Positions 1 to 8,449 are shown, numbered from the stretch's first letter. The stretch is 64,000 nucleotides of DNA from Bacillota bacterium (GCA_023410535.1 JAEYPR010000019.1:124001-188000), one strand, 5' to 3'. Notes: generated from the sequence alone by a model not told the origin. Translations and numbers: made by a program.

Positions 1-1038
1 CCCTTCGTCAATCCGGACTGGGGTCTCCTGCTCCAGCGACTCAATCATCCCCAAAACCGTCCGGGCGTCTCCCAATTCGAGTTCGGGCGTGACCGAGATC
101 GGTTCTTTGCCGCTGAAGGCGTTGTAGAAGTTTAACAATTCGTTGTAGTAGCCGCGTTGGGGTTGGTAGGGAATTTGCTTTTGCGTTCCGTCGTGCATAA
201 TCAGGTTGATCACGCCACAGTCGCGTTCTTCTTGATAAATCTCGCCTTTTTGACCGACAATCCGCCACCCGACCAACGGTCGTTGCATTTCTTTGCCGCC
301 CGAGTAAAAGACATAACTCCCGGTAAACCCGCTTTTAAACCGAAATACCACATGAACGACGGTATATTGGTTGGGCGTGACCGGCTTTTGTTGTCCATAG
401 GCCATCAACTCGTCAATGGCTCCGAAAACATGACGGATCGCCGCGACGTCATGGACTGCCACATCATAAAAAACCCCGCCCGGATAATCCGGTTTTTGCC
501 GCCATTCCCGCGCCGGAAAGGCATCTTTGGTCATATCGTCGGGATAGTTTAACACCCGATTCCATAAGAAATAGTCGACATCGCCAATCTGACCTTGCCG
601 CACCAAATCGCGGATGATGTTTGGATCTTCGTTATAGCGATAATTCTCGGCAATCATCATCGGAATATTATATTGCTTTGGCAAGCCGGCGCACTTCTCG
701 GCTTGCTCCAAGGTAGGCGCCAATGGCTTCTCCAAAATGATCCCGCGTTGGGTGCCGCCGATGATCGCCGCCACCCCTTCGGCGATCGTAAAATTGAGGC
801 CGATCGGGACCATGATGTCAAAAACCTGCAAATCTTCCCGTTCAGCCATTTTCCGATAATCGGTGAAAATATCCTTATCGCTTAATTCCAGTTTTTTGGC
901 CCACGCTGTCGCTTTCGCCCGGTCCTCATCACAAACAGCCGCAATCTGGTATTTATCAGCAAGTTCCTGGTAAGCCGGGTAATGAAGTTTTTCCAATGCC
1001 ATTCCGGCTCCAATAATGCCAACTTTCAAACGCTCCAT
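1..1038 (-). CDS. Gfo/Idh/MocA-family oxidoreductase (3' end cut by window)
   Basis: This is an NAD(P)-dependent sugar or sugar-acid dehydrogenase of the Gfo/Idh/MocA family; the substrate cannot be told. 346 codons are visible and the frame is still open at base 1, so the C-terminus lies outside the window. The N-terminus carries the Rossmann motif GIIGAGM (residues 7-13), and an EKPLAP segment near residue 116 is the family signature that contains the catalytic-site lysine. The ATG at 1036-1038 is preceded by GGAGG with a 7-base spacer, which fixes the start. It is divergent from the YibE/F gene. The family call is firm. Confidence 0.88.
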   Translation of the reverse strand, partial: MERLKVGIIGAGMALEKLHYPAYQELADKYQIAAVCDEDRAKATAWAKKLELSDKDIFTDYRKMAEREDLQVFDIMVPIGLNFTIAEGVAAIIGGTQRGIILEKPLAPTLEQAEKCAGLPKQYNIPMMIAENYRYNEDPNIIRDLVRQGQIGDVDYFLWNRVLNYPDDMTKDAFPAREWRQKPDYPGGVFYDVAVHDVAAIRHVFGAIDELMAYGQQKPVTPNQYTVVHVVFRFKSGFTGSYVFYSGGKEMQRPLVGWRIVGQKGEIYQEERDCGVINLIMHDGTQKQIPYQPQRGYYNELLNFYNAFSGKEPISVTPELELGDARTVLGMIESLEQETPVRIDEG

Positions 1039-1282
1039 TTGCCTTCCTCCCTATCTATCGATATTAAGCTTAGTATTCGTACTGAGAAAGCGAATATACG
1101 AATTTTTAGGAGAAAAGGAACATTTTTCTTCAGATTTAGGCGGACCGAAGCGCCTTCAGCGTATTTTCTAAGAAGTCCACGAAAAGTTAACAACCCCGCC
1201 ACGATGGTTGCGACAGGAAAAAGAAGCCTGATGTAGAACTTAGTCATTAAATCCAGCTCAGCACATGGAGGCGCTATCGATT

Positions 1283-2473
1283 TTGAAACTTCGTCAACCA
1301 GTCTTCCTTTTTCTAGCCTTTTTACTGCTAATCATCCACCCGGTTTATGCCGAGCCAAACGGCGACGCATCACAACAGCTGGCAACGGAGAGTTCGGCCA
1401 AGGGCAAGGTGATTGCGGTGCTTGCCCGCACCACCGTCCCCGATCCGATCAGTAAAAAGCGGGTTAATAGTTTAAAACTGAAAGTCCGGATCAATACCGG
1501 AGATTTTCAGGGTACCGAAGTGACCATCATCCACAATGAAACCGACAACCCCGTCTTTAATATCGCCGTCAAAGCCGGCGATCAAGTGACGCTGGGCATT
1601 GTCGACAACGGCGCGAAAACGCCCGAAGTCTATATCACCGGGCTGGTGCGCGAGAACTTCCTGTACGGCCTGGCGTTGTTGTTTGTCGTTTTATTATTGG
1701 CGATCGGTTGGAGAAAAGGGTTCAAATTACTTTGCGCGTTACTCCTGACGTTGGTGTTGATCTGGGGTGTGCTATTGCCGGGGATCTTGAACGGTTATTC
1801 GCCGCTGCTGCTAACGCTGCTTGTTTCGATCGCGGCATCGGTGCTGACGCTGTTAACTGTGGGCGGCTTTACCATCAAGAGTTTGGCCGCGATTTTAGGG
1901 ACGATGAGCGGCGTCGCCATTGCCGGAACAATTGCCTTAATCGCCGGCCAACAAGCTCATTTGACCGGATTTGGCAGCGAGGAAGCGGCGATGTTGTTAT
2001 ACCTGCCCGCCAATTTCCATCTCGATATTCAAGGGGTCCTCTTCTCCGGCATCATCATTGGAGCCTTGGGCGCTTCCATGGATGTCAGTATCTCGATCGC
2101 TTCGGCCGTGGAAGAAGTCCAACGGACTAACCCCGGATTGACCACCCAAAAATTGATTCAGTCCGGTATGAATGTCGGCCGAGATATTATGGGAACCATG
2201 GCCAATACGTTGATCCTGGCCTATACTGGCGGTTCGATGCAACTGATCCTGGTTTTTATGGCTTTTAAAGAATCCTTCACGAAGATTATTAATCTTGATT
2301 TGGTCGCGTCGGAAATTGTCAGAGCCCTCTGCGGCAGTATCGGGATGATTGCCATTATTCCGCTGACTGCAGTGATTGCGGGGTGGTTATTCGGAAGACA
2401 AAGACCGCATGTCCTTACCGAGGAAGAAACCATCGACCGTGACTTTTGGCAAACATGGGACCGCAACCGTTAA
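1283..2473 (+). CDS. YibE/F-family multipass membrane protein
   Basis: This is a membrane protein of the YibE/F family, whose function is not established; a transport role is often guessed. From the preferred TTG at 1283 it begins MKLRQPVFLFLAFL and ends its signal peptide near VYA, which gives a clean secretion signal. An in-frame ATG at 1265 is an alternative, but the GGAGG at 1267-1271 overlaps that ATG and sits 11 bases before the TTG, so the TTG is favoured. A soluble extracytoplasmic part (about residues 25-115) is followed by seven or eight hydrophobic segments and a short charged cytoplasmic tail. A strong promoter begins just after its stop codon. Confidence 0.82.
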   Translation: MKLRQPVFLFLAFLLLIIHPVYAEPNGDASQQLATESSAKGKVIAVLARTTVPDPISKKRVNSLKLKVRINTGDFQGTEVTIIHNETDNPVFNIAVKAGDQVTLGIVDNGAKTPEVYITGLVRENFLYGLALLFVVLLLAIGWRKGFKLLCALLLTLVLIWGVLLPGILNGYSPLLLTLLVSIAASVLTLLTVGGFTIKSLAAILGTMSGVAIAGTIALIAGQQAHLTGFGSEEAAMLLYLPANFHLDIQGVLFSGIIIGALGASMDVSISIASAVEEVQRTNPGLTTQKLIQSGMNVGRDIMGTMANTLILAYTGGSMQLILVFMAFKESFTKIINLDLVASEIVRALCGSIGMIAIIPLTAVIAGWLFGRQRPHVLTEEETIDRDFWQTWDRNR

Positions 2474-2490
2474 AATTTGCAAAGTTTCCC

Positions 2491-2520
2491 TTGACAATCA
2501 TGAAGCCGGACAATTATAAT
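2491..2520 (+). promoter_or_regulatory. Strong sigma-A promoter for the leader ORF and ABC exporter
   Basis: A perfect -35 TTGACA (2491-2496) and a perfect -10 TATAAT (2515-2520) are separated by 18 bases. It lies 17 bases after the YibE/F stop codon and 40 bases before the leader ORF, so it most likely drives the leader and, by read-through, the two ABC genes. Confidence 0.85.
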
Positions 2521-2560
2521 GCTAATTGTTGGTAAAATCTACGAAAAGGAGGTGGGGAAT

Positions 2561-2683
2561 ATGAAAAACATCATGGCTTTACGTTTCAACCGTAACGGAT
2601 CACTTAACGCAGTTGTTTCCGGGTATCGTTATGCCCATTTTGAACTGTTTGATATCCCCGCCTCAATAGTGACCGGTTCCTAG
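2561..2683 (+). CDS. Short leader peptide (40 aa) upstream of ABC exporter
   Basis: This 40-residue ORF starts MKNIMALRFN and ends IVTGS. Its ATG is preceded by AGGAGG with a good spacer, and it lies 40 bases after a consensus promoter, so it should be heavily translated. It has no signal peptide, membrane segment or recognised domain. A Rho-independent terminator starts 22 bases after its stop codon and precedes a heterodimeric ABC exporter. That is the arrangement of Bacillus subtilis bmrB-bmrC-bmrD, in which translation of a leader peptide governs read-through of a terminator. I infer a regulatory leader rather than a functional small protein; its residue sequence is not recognisably BmrB. 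Confidence 0.7.
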   Translation: MKNIMALRFNRNGSLNAVVSGYRYAHFELFDIPASIVTGS

Positions 2684-2705
2684 ACGAACTTGGTTGTCCT
2701 TTTTG

Positions 2706-2735
2706 AGCCGTGGAGATATCCTCCACGGCTTTTTT
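2706..2735 (+). terminator. Attenuator-type terminator between leader ORF and ABC exporter
   Basis: A 10-bp perfect stem (AGCCGTGGAG at 2706-2715 and CTCCACGGCT at 2721-2730) closes a five-base loop and is followed by six T residues. It stands between the strong promoter and the exporter genes, so basal transcription should stop here. A 7-bp segment in the leader (CATGGCT, 2572-2578) could pair with the 5' arm as an antiterminator, but that pairing is short and only a suggestion. Confidence 0.8.
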
Positions 2736-2805
2736 ATTGCTGCAAAGGCCGGTTTCCGGCCTTATTTTTAATCCTATTAAATATTACGATTTGAGGTTGA
2801 GAATC

Positions 2806-4578
2806 ATGAAACGGCTTTTTCAATACATTCAACAATTCCAATGGTTCTTCGGCGGGGGTATCTTATGCATGTTGATCGGGACCGGTTTGGATATGTACAA
2901 TCCTCGTCTCCAAAAGGTGATCATCGACGAAGTGATCATTGGCCGCAAGTTTGACCTCTTAAACGGAGCCTTATTGATGTTGCTGACAATCACCCTCGGC
3001 CGGTCGGTGTTGGGGTATTTTAAAGAGTATCTGTTCGACTTCGGCGCCCAACGGGTTGTCGAAAAACTCCGGCGGGACCTGTTCGACCATTTGCAGACCC
3101 TCTCATTCTCCTATTTCGACGGGACCAATACCGGAGAATTGATGGCGCGGATCAAAGAAGATGTGGACAGCGTTTTCCGGACCATCTGTTTTGGGGCGAT
3201 GCTCTTTATGGAACAAACCCTCTATTTTGTGGTCGCTTCGATCCTCCTGTTTACGTTAAGTTGGAAACTGGCGTTGGTCGCATTGCTGGCGATGCCGGTC
3301 ATCGCCTGGATCGCAATTAAATTGGAACAGGAAATCGGCGTTGTCTTCGGCAAGATCAGCGACCAAGGAGTGGTCATGAATACCACCGCCCAGGAGAACT
3401 TAGCGGGAGTCCGTTTGGTGAAAGCGTTTGGCCGCGAGAAATACGAAATCGAAAAATTCTTAAGTCAAAACCGGAAAAACTTCGAATTCCGGGTGGAGCA
3501 AGCGCAGATCTGGCGAAAATTCTTTCCCGGAATCGAATTCTTGACCAACCTCGTCATCGTTTTGGTCACCACTTGCGGCGGTTTGCTGGTGATCGGCCGG
3601 GAGATCTCCATTGGTACGTTGGTCGCCTTCAGCAGTTACGTGATGATGCTGATCTGGCCGATGCGGATGTTAGGCTGGCTCACTAATATGCTGGCGGAGT
3701 GTAAAGCTTCGGTTGAGAAACTGGAGAAGCTCTTCACGGAAACGCCCGAGGTCCGGGAACCGGCCGCGCCGGTGGTACCTAAAGCGTTTCGTGGCGAAAT
3801 CGTTTTCCAAAACGTCGTCTTTGAACATCATGGCAATCGGATCCTGCAAGATATCAATATTCATGCCAAACCGGGCAGCACCATTGCAATTATGGGCATG
3901 ACCGGTTCCGGGAAAAGCTCGTTGGTCCATCTGTTACCGCGGTATTACGACTGTACCGCCGGCGCGATTTACCTTGACGGCGTCAACATCAAAGATCTCC
4001 CTTTACAATTATTGCGGGAACAGGTCTCAATCGTGATGCAAGATGTTTTCCTCTTCTCGGATACCGTCACAGAAAATATTCAACTGGGTTGCCCGGCGCT
4101 TGATGCCGGCCAAGTTGACGTCGCGCTCCGGGATGCCGCAGCATTTGAATTTTTGGATCAGTTGCCCGCCGGCAAAGCGACGATCATCGGCGAACGGGGC
4201 ATTGGCCTTTCCGGCGGTCAAAAACAGCGGCTGACTTTGGCCCGGGCGCTTGTCAAACCGGCCCCGGTTTTAATCCTGGACGACGCTACTTCCAATCTGG
4301 ATCTTGAGACCGAATACCGGATTCAACAGGCTTTGGAACGCCGTCAAGGCATCACCAAACTGATTATCGCCCATCGGATCTCCGCTGTTAAAAATGCCGA
4401 TGAAATCCTGATTCTCGAAGACGGGCAAATCGTGGAGCGCGGCACCCACCATGAGCTGTTGACGCGACGAGGCCGGTATTATGAGACCTATTGCGAACAA
4501 TTTCGCGGCGTCACCGATACCCCGGCGGACGAAAACGCCCTGGTTCCTCCGGCCGTCTGTTGCCAGGGCACGGATTGA
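2806..4578 (+). CDS. ABC exporter half-transporter with degenerate Walker B (BmrC/YheI-like)
   Basis: This 590-residue half-transporter has an N-terminal six-helix exporter domain (about 1-310) and a C-terminal nucleotide-binding domain. Walker A (GMTGSGKS) is at 364-371 and the signature LSGGQ at 468-472. The Walker B segment reads LILDD, so the catalytic Glu position (493) is Asp. Asp at this place is the hallmark of the degenerate site in heterodimeric type IV exporters such as BmrC of BmrCD and TM287 of TM287/288. An upstream GTG at 2710 lies inside the terminator stem; the ATG at 2806 with GAGG nine bases upstream is chosen. The partner gene follows 39 bases later. Likely a drug or lipid exporter. 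Confidence 0.9.
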   Translation: MKRLFQYIQQFQWFFGGGILCMLIGTGLDMYNPRLQKVIIDEVIIGRKFDLLNGALLMLLTITLGRSVLGYFKEYLFDFGAQRVVEKLRRDLFDHLQTLSFSYFDGTNTGELMARIKEDVDSVFRTICFGAMLFMEQTLYFVVASILLFTLSWKLALVALLAMPVIAWIAIKLEQEIGVVFGKISDQGVVMNTTAQENLAGVRLVKAFGREKYEIEKFLSQNRKNFEFRVEQAQIWRKFFPGIEFLTNLVIVLVTTCGGLLVIGREISIGTLVAFSSYVMMLIWPMRMLGWLTNMLAECKASVEKLEKLFTETPEVREPAAPVVPKAFRGEIVFQNVVFEHHGNRILQDINIHAKPGSTIAIMGMTGSGKSSLVHLLPRYYDCTAGAIYLDGVNIKDLPLQLLREQVSIVMQDVFLFSDTVTENIQLGCPALDAGQVDVALRDAAAFEFLDQLPAGKATIIGERGIGLSGGQKQRLTLARALVKPAPVLILDDATSNLDLETEYRIQQALERRQGITKLIIAHRISAVKNADEILILEDGQIVERGTHHELLTRRGRYYETYCEQFRGVTDTPADENALVPPAVCCQGTD

Positions 4579-4617
4579 CTGACAATCAAATCATCTTGAT
4601 CAAAGGAGGCAAATCCC

Positions 4618-6438
4618 TTGCCGTTTAATAATTTTCGCGAAGACGAGACCAGCCATGAAACGGTCCGGATGGACCTGGTCCGCCGCCTGTTTCGTTATCT
4701 GATTCCCTACCGTCTGAAAGTGTTGGTAATCATTGCGCTAATGGGCGTGGTGATCGGGATCGAACTCTTAAACCCCTACTTTCTTAAACTGGCGATTGAT
4801 CACTATATTGTGGTCAAAGACATTCCCGGCCTGCTCGGACTGGGCTTGGTCGTGATCGGTTTCAATGGGATCGCGCTGTTATGCGCCAGACACCGGATTC
4901 AAATGATGTCCGGCGTGACCCACCGGATCCTGCTCACCATCAGACAGGAGCTTTACAGTCATATTCAACAACTATCGCTGAAGTTTTTTGAAAGCCGCCC
5001 CGCCGGGAAAATCCTGGCGCGGATCATCGGCGACGTCAATTCCTTAAGTGATCTCTTCTCCAACAGCGTCACCAATCTTTTGCCGGACTTGGCGACCATC
5101 GTTGCCGTCAGCGCGATTATGCTCTCGATCAATTCTCAACTGGCGTTGTACTCGTTGCTCCCGTTGCCGTTGTTAATGGGTTTTATGGCGATGGTGCAAA
5201 TCTTTTCCCATCCGCGCTGGCGGATTCATCGTAAAAAAGTCTCAAACACCAATGCCTTCACCCATGAGATCTTTTCGGGCATCCGGGTCGTCCAAAGTTT
5301 CAGCGCCGAAAGCCGTACCAGCAGTACCTTTAGTCAATTGCTCCGGGAAACTTTGGCGGCGTTTGTCCGGGCGGTCCGGTTAAATGACCTTTTCTGGCCG
5401 TCGGTCGAGTTCTCCTGGGGAATCAGTACCGTGACGGTTTTTTGGATCGGCGTCCAACTGCTGAACACCGGAACCATAACCATCGGAACTTTGGTCGCCT
5501 TCTCCGGTTACATTGCGATGTTTTGGCATCCGGTGATGAATATCAGTAACTTCTACAACACCCTGGTATCCAATATGTCCGGCGCGGAACGAATCTTTGA
5601 AATCATGGATATTCCGCCGCTCGTGCAAGACGCAACCGCTGCCCGGCCGTTGCCGCCCATCCAGGGCGAAGTCGTCTTTGATAATGTTTGCTTCGGTTAC
5701 GATCCGGACCAATTGGTGCTTGATCAGGTTAGTTTTATCGTCAAACCGGGGGAAACGGTCGCATTGGTCGGGCCGACCGGCGCCGGCAAGTCCAGTATAG
5801 TCAATCTGGTGAGCCGGTTTTACGATGTCCGATCCGGGGCGGTGCGGGTGGATGGCTTCAATGTCAAGGAGGTCACGCTGGAGAGTTTACGAACCCAAAT
5901 GGGCGTGGTCTTGCAAGATACTTTTCTCTTCTCGGGCAGCATCAAAGAGAATATCCGCTTCGGCAAACTGGACGCCAGTGACGCCGAGATTGTCGCCGCC
6001 GCCCGAGCGGTTCATGCGCATGACTTCATTATGAAGCTGGAGCATGGTTATGATACCGACGTCCATGAGCGCGGTTCGCGTCTCTCCTTTGGCCAACGGC
6101 AGCAGATCGCCTTTGCCCGGGCGTTGCTTGCCAATCCACGCATCTTAATCCTGGATGAAGCCACCGCCGGGATGGACACGCATACCGAACGGCTGATTCA
6201 AGCCGGAATCAAACAGCTGCTGACGGGACGGACCTCGTTTGTCATCGCCCACCGGCTTTCGACAATCCGCCACGCCGACCGGATTATGGTCATTGATCAA
6301 GGGCGTATTGTGGAACAGGGCAGCCATTCCGAACTCTTTCAACGCGGCGGTTTGTATCACCAACTCTTTATGGCGCAATTCCGTTTTTTGAACGGTTCTG
6401 GCGAAACCGCCGAGATTGCCTCGACAGTCAGTTCATGA
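4618..6438 (+). CDS. ABC exporter half-transporter with canonical Walker B (BmrD/YheH-like)
   Basis: This 606-residue partner of the preceding gene has a six-helix membrane domain (about 20-320) and a nucleotide-binding domain with Walker A GPTGAGKS (385-392), a variant signature LSFGQ (489-493) and a canonical Walker B ending in the catalytic Glu (D513, E514). The intact Glu here with Asp in the partner predicts one active and one degenerate ATP site. The TTG start at 4618 follows GGAGG by eight bases. A terminator follows the stop codon by about 20 bases, closing the two-gene unit. The substrate is unknown; multidrug export is the common role of this pair type. Confidence 0.9.
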   Translation: MPFNNFREDETSHETVRMDLVRRLFRYLIPYRLKVLVIIALMGVVIGIELLNPYFLKLAIDHYIVVKDIPGLLGLGLVVIGFNGIALLCARHRIQMMSGVTHRILLTIRQELYSHIQQLSLKFFESRPAGKILARIIGDVNSLSDLFSNSVTNLLPDLATIVAVSAIMLSINSQLALYSLLPLPLLMGFMAMVQIFSHPRWRIHRKKVSNTNAFTHEIFSGIRVVQSFSAESRTSSTFSQLLRETLAAFVRAVRLNDLFWPSVEFSWGISTVTVFWIGVQLLNTGTITIGTLVAFSGYIAMFWHPVMNISNFYNTLVSNMSGAERIFEIMDIPPLVQDATAARPLPPIQGEVVFDNVCFGYDPDQLVLDQVSFIVKPGETVALVGPTGAGKSSIVNLVSRFYDVRSGAVRVDGFNVKEVTLESLRTQMGVVLQDTFLFSGSIKENIRFGKLDASDAEIVAAARAVHAHDFIMKLEHGYDTDVHERGSRLSFGQRQQIAFARALLANPRILILDEATAGMDTHTERLIQAGIKQLLTGRTSFVIAHRLSTIRHADRIMVIDQGRIVEQGSHSELFQRGGLYHQLFMAQFRFLNGSGETAEIASTVSS

Positions 6439-6458
6439 GCACTGGAAATTAACGAAGT

Positions 6459-6491
6459 AAAAGACGACCGCTTTTGTTGGTCGTCTTTTTT
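6459..6491 (+). terminator. Terminator after the ABC exporter pair
   Basis: AAAAGACGACC and GGTCGTCTTTT form an 11-bp stem with a nine-base loop and run into a T tract. It lies about 20 bases after the second ABC gene. Confidence 0.85.
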
Positions 6492-6636
6492 GATGCTGTG
6501 ATCCGGCGTTACAGATAATGTCGCATCATTCGGTGATATTTTGGAATATCGGTTTGCACCGGCGAATAGTTATATCAAGTGAAACGGACTTACCTCGCAG
6601 CAATGCTGGTGGTTATCAAAAAGGAGTTGCAACGAC

Positions 6637-7227
6637 TTGCGTAAATTGATTGGGCTGATAATCCTGGGGTCCCTTTTCGGAACCCTTTTTACCCCAAATA
6701 CCTATAGCCGGGAGGCAATTGCGGATAACCCGTCGGCGAAGACGCTACTGATCGAGTCCGAATACTACGCGCCGCTCAGTACCAACCGGCGGATCGATAC
6801 CGCGTCGCTCCATATTTTATTTTATCAAAAAAGTTATTTCGATGATCGTCTGGCGCTTTTTTCAGGCGCGACCGTCACCAATGCTTGGGGGAATATCATT
6901 CACCGGCAACGGCAATCCGAGTCCGCTGCGTTAGGAATCGGTCCAACCTTCGCCCTACGTTATCAACCGGAGCCATGGCAGTGGGAGCAGTACTCCCTCT
7001 CGCTCGACGCCGGCGGCGGTTTGATCTTTTATAATCGCGATTTCCCGGCCGGTGGCGACTTCTATAACTTCATGTGGCGGTTCGGTCCAACCCTGAGTTA
7101 TCGGTTGGATGAGCACCGTTCATTGACATTCGGTTACAAACTGATGCACATTTCAAACGGCCAACCCTCGCATAATCCCGCTTATAACGGCAAAGGAATT
7201 AATCTGGGGCTGAAAATAACGTTTTAG
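6637..7227 (+). CDS. PagL-like outer-membrane lipid A deacylase / acyloxyacyl hydrolase family protein
   Basis: This 196-residue protein has an N-terminal hydrophobic signal (MRKLIGLIILGSLFGTLF) and alternating amphipathic strands typical of a small beta-barrel. It ends in an aromatic residue (LKITF), the usual outer-membrane barrel ending. The HISN motif at 171-174, with a nearby NPAYN segment, matches the His-x-Ser-Asn site of the PagL family, which removes the 3-O acyl chain of lipid A. The third catalytic residue of Pseudomonas PagL is not obvious here. The TTG start follows GGAG by ten bases. It stands alone after a terminator. The function would fit the lipid A genes 13 kb away; the family call is good and the exact reaction is inferred. 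Confidence 0.72.
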   Translation: MRKLIGLIILGSLFGTLFTPNTYSREAIADNPSAKTLLIESEYYAPLSTNRRIDTASLHILFYQKSYFDDRLALFSGATVTNAWGNIIHRQRQSESAALGIGPTFALRYQPEPWQWEQYSLSLDAGGGLIFYNRDFPAGGDFYNFMWRFGPTLSYRLDEHRSLTFGYKLMHISNGQPSHNPAYNGKGINLGLKITF

Positions 7228-7232
7228 CGGTA

Positions 7233-7928
7233 TTACTTCTTGATGACCAAACATCCGGCGATGATATCATGCAGCGCCTGTTTCCGTTGGGTGAAACCGG
7301 CCATGATATAGCCGATACATAACGTCAACCCGGAGAGCAGTTTTCCGAAATAACGCCCGGTCGCCCTGGCAAAACTCAAGGGGCGGCCGTCGACGTCGGT
7401 AACGATCAACCCCAGCGCCAGCTTGCCGACGGTTGCCTGCAATGGGGAACTTTCCATGAATCCAAAATACAACCAGTTGAGCACGATGCTGATCCCTTGG
7501 ACAATCAATTCCAATTGTTGCCGTTTGCTCTGCCCTTCCAAACCGCCAAACACCATGAAAGAAAACGTAATAATAAACGTCGGCACTAAAATGATCAAAT
7601 AATCAATGAGCGTCGCCGCAAAACGCTTCCAAAATCCGGCATATTCTACTGGACGGTCCGTGGGCAACGGCGGCATGGGACGAGCTGCGACAGCGCTGGC
7701 CGGAGCCTGGCTGTCAGCGTCGCTGAACGTTTCATCCTCAGGCGCTTCGGCGACGTCAGCCAAGGTCAGTCCTTTCCGTTCCAGTTCTTGTAACCGCGCT
7801 TCCTGGCATGCTGCTTTTTTGCAATAATAATATTCGGCCCCTTCGGTCAAACACGTGCGGCATAAGTGGTCGCCACAGGCGTGACAAAAACTGACGGTCT
7901 CCCGCTCCGGATGATTCGGACAGTTCAT
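7233..7928 (-). CDS. RDD-family membrane protein with N-terminal cysteine-rich zinc domain
   Basis: The first 45 residues contain paired cysteines and histidines (CPNH, CHAC, CRTC, then two more Cys) that look like a B-box-type zinc finger. A linker rich in Ala and Pro follows, then an RDD domain with hydrophobic segments beginning around residue 100 (WKRFAATLIDYLI). RDD proteins are small membrane proteins of mostly unknown role. The ATG is preceded by AGGAGG with a seven-base spacer. Its stop codon is only five bases from the stop of the convergent PagL-like gene. A possible small ORF overlaps its start by four bases. Confidence 0.85.
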   Translation of the reverse strand: MNCPNHPERETVSFCHACGDHLCRTCLTEGAEYYYCKKAACQEARLQELERKGLTLADVAEAPEDETFSDADSQAPASAVAARPMPPLPTDRPVEYAGFWKRFAATLIDYLIILVPTFIITFSFMVFGGLEGQSKRQQLELIVQGISIVLNWLYFGFMESSPLQATVGKLALGLIVTDVDGRPLSFARATGRYFGKLLSGLTLCIGYIMAGFTQRKQALHDIIAGCLVIKK

Positions 7929-8164
7929 CCCTTCGCCTCCTGTAATTCAATCTCCGCCAAGCCGCAAACGGCCCGGTTCGGTGTATAATACCTTCGAAAG
8001 CCCCTCCAGGCTCGGCAACGCTTCGAAGCACAACGAAGCTTGACTTCAGCCGGGGTTGCGCCGATTTTCAGCTTAGCCCAGACCTTCAGGTATGGATGGA
8101 CAGAAATGCTTTCAGCTATTTTTCTTCCAAGTAAATACACCTTGCTTAAATAACTTCGACTCAA
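7925..8164 (-). CDS. Possible small ORF (79 aa) coupled to the RDD gene
   Basis: This basic 79-residue frame (TTG start, AGGAAG eight bases upstream) ends in a TGA that overlaps the ATG of the RDD gene by four bases, the usual geometry of translational coupling. The protein has no domain I recognise; it is rich in Arg, Lys and Cys in its second half. It could equally be a chance frame across the RDD leader. No function is proposed. Confidence 0.3.
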   Translation of the reverse strand: MSRSYLSKVYLLGRKIAESISVHPYLKVWAKLKIGATPAEVKLRCASKRCRAWRGFRRYYTPNRAVCGLAEIELQEAKG

Positions 8165-8245
8165 CCGCTATTCTTCCTGCCACAATTCAAAGCAAAGTCA
8201 TCTTCCACCGCCACAACTTCCCGCTCCTTCTCCCCCAAACCCTAC

Positions 8246-8421
8246 TTATCCACAACCCATCCGTTTACCCCATCCAACATCACCGTTTATCCACAGAAAT
8301 AGATGACTTATTCACAAATCCAGCTTACTTATCCACATATCCAGCTTGCGGAACAACTCCGCCAGCTTACTTATTCACATATCCAGCTTGCGGAACGACT
8401 CAGCAAGCTTACTTATCCACA
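8246..8421 (+). repeat. Array of six DnaA boxes on a 21-bp helical phase
   Basis: Six exact TTATNCACA boxes, all in the same orientation, start at 8246, 8287, 8308, 8329, 8371 and 8413. The steps are 41, 21, 21, 42 and 42 bases, that is, multiples of two helical turns, so all boxes face one side of the DNA. The last three boxes sit in an imperfect 42-bp tandem repeat that also carries CCAGCTTGCGGAA after each box. The array fills most of the 640-base gap between cooS and the RDD gene. It resembles a DnaA-binding or titration cluster. No dnaA, dnaN or clear AT-rich unwinding element is next to it. Confidence 0.85.
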
Positions 8422-8428
8422 TATCCAG

Positions 8429-8449
8429 CTTGCGGAAGACTTCCGCAAG
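8429..8449. repeat. Perfect 10-bp inverted repeat after the last DnaA box
   Basis: CTTGCGGAAG and CTTCCGCAAG flank a single central A. The left arm is the tail of the third copy of the 42-bp repeat, so the array ends in a palindrome. Its role is unknown. Confidence 0.6.

Noticed and set aside
1026..1247. Small hydrophobic ORF on the minus strand upstream of the Gfo/Idh gene
   Set aside because: It has a weak ribosome site and its second half is Lys/Arg-rich without a recognisable pattern; probably a chance frame over the leader.
2710..2805. N-terminal extension of the first ABC gene from a GTG at 2710
   Set aside because: The GTG lies inside a terminator stem and the extension has no family match; the ATG at 2806 has a ribosome site.
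2806..6438. MsbA-type lipid A flippase
   Set aside because: MsbA is a homodimer with a canonical Walker B; this asymmetric pair fits the heterodimeric drug-exporter type better, although lipid export cannot be excluded.
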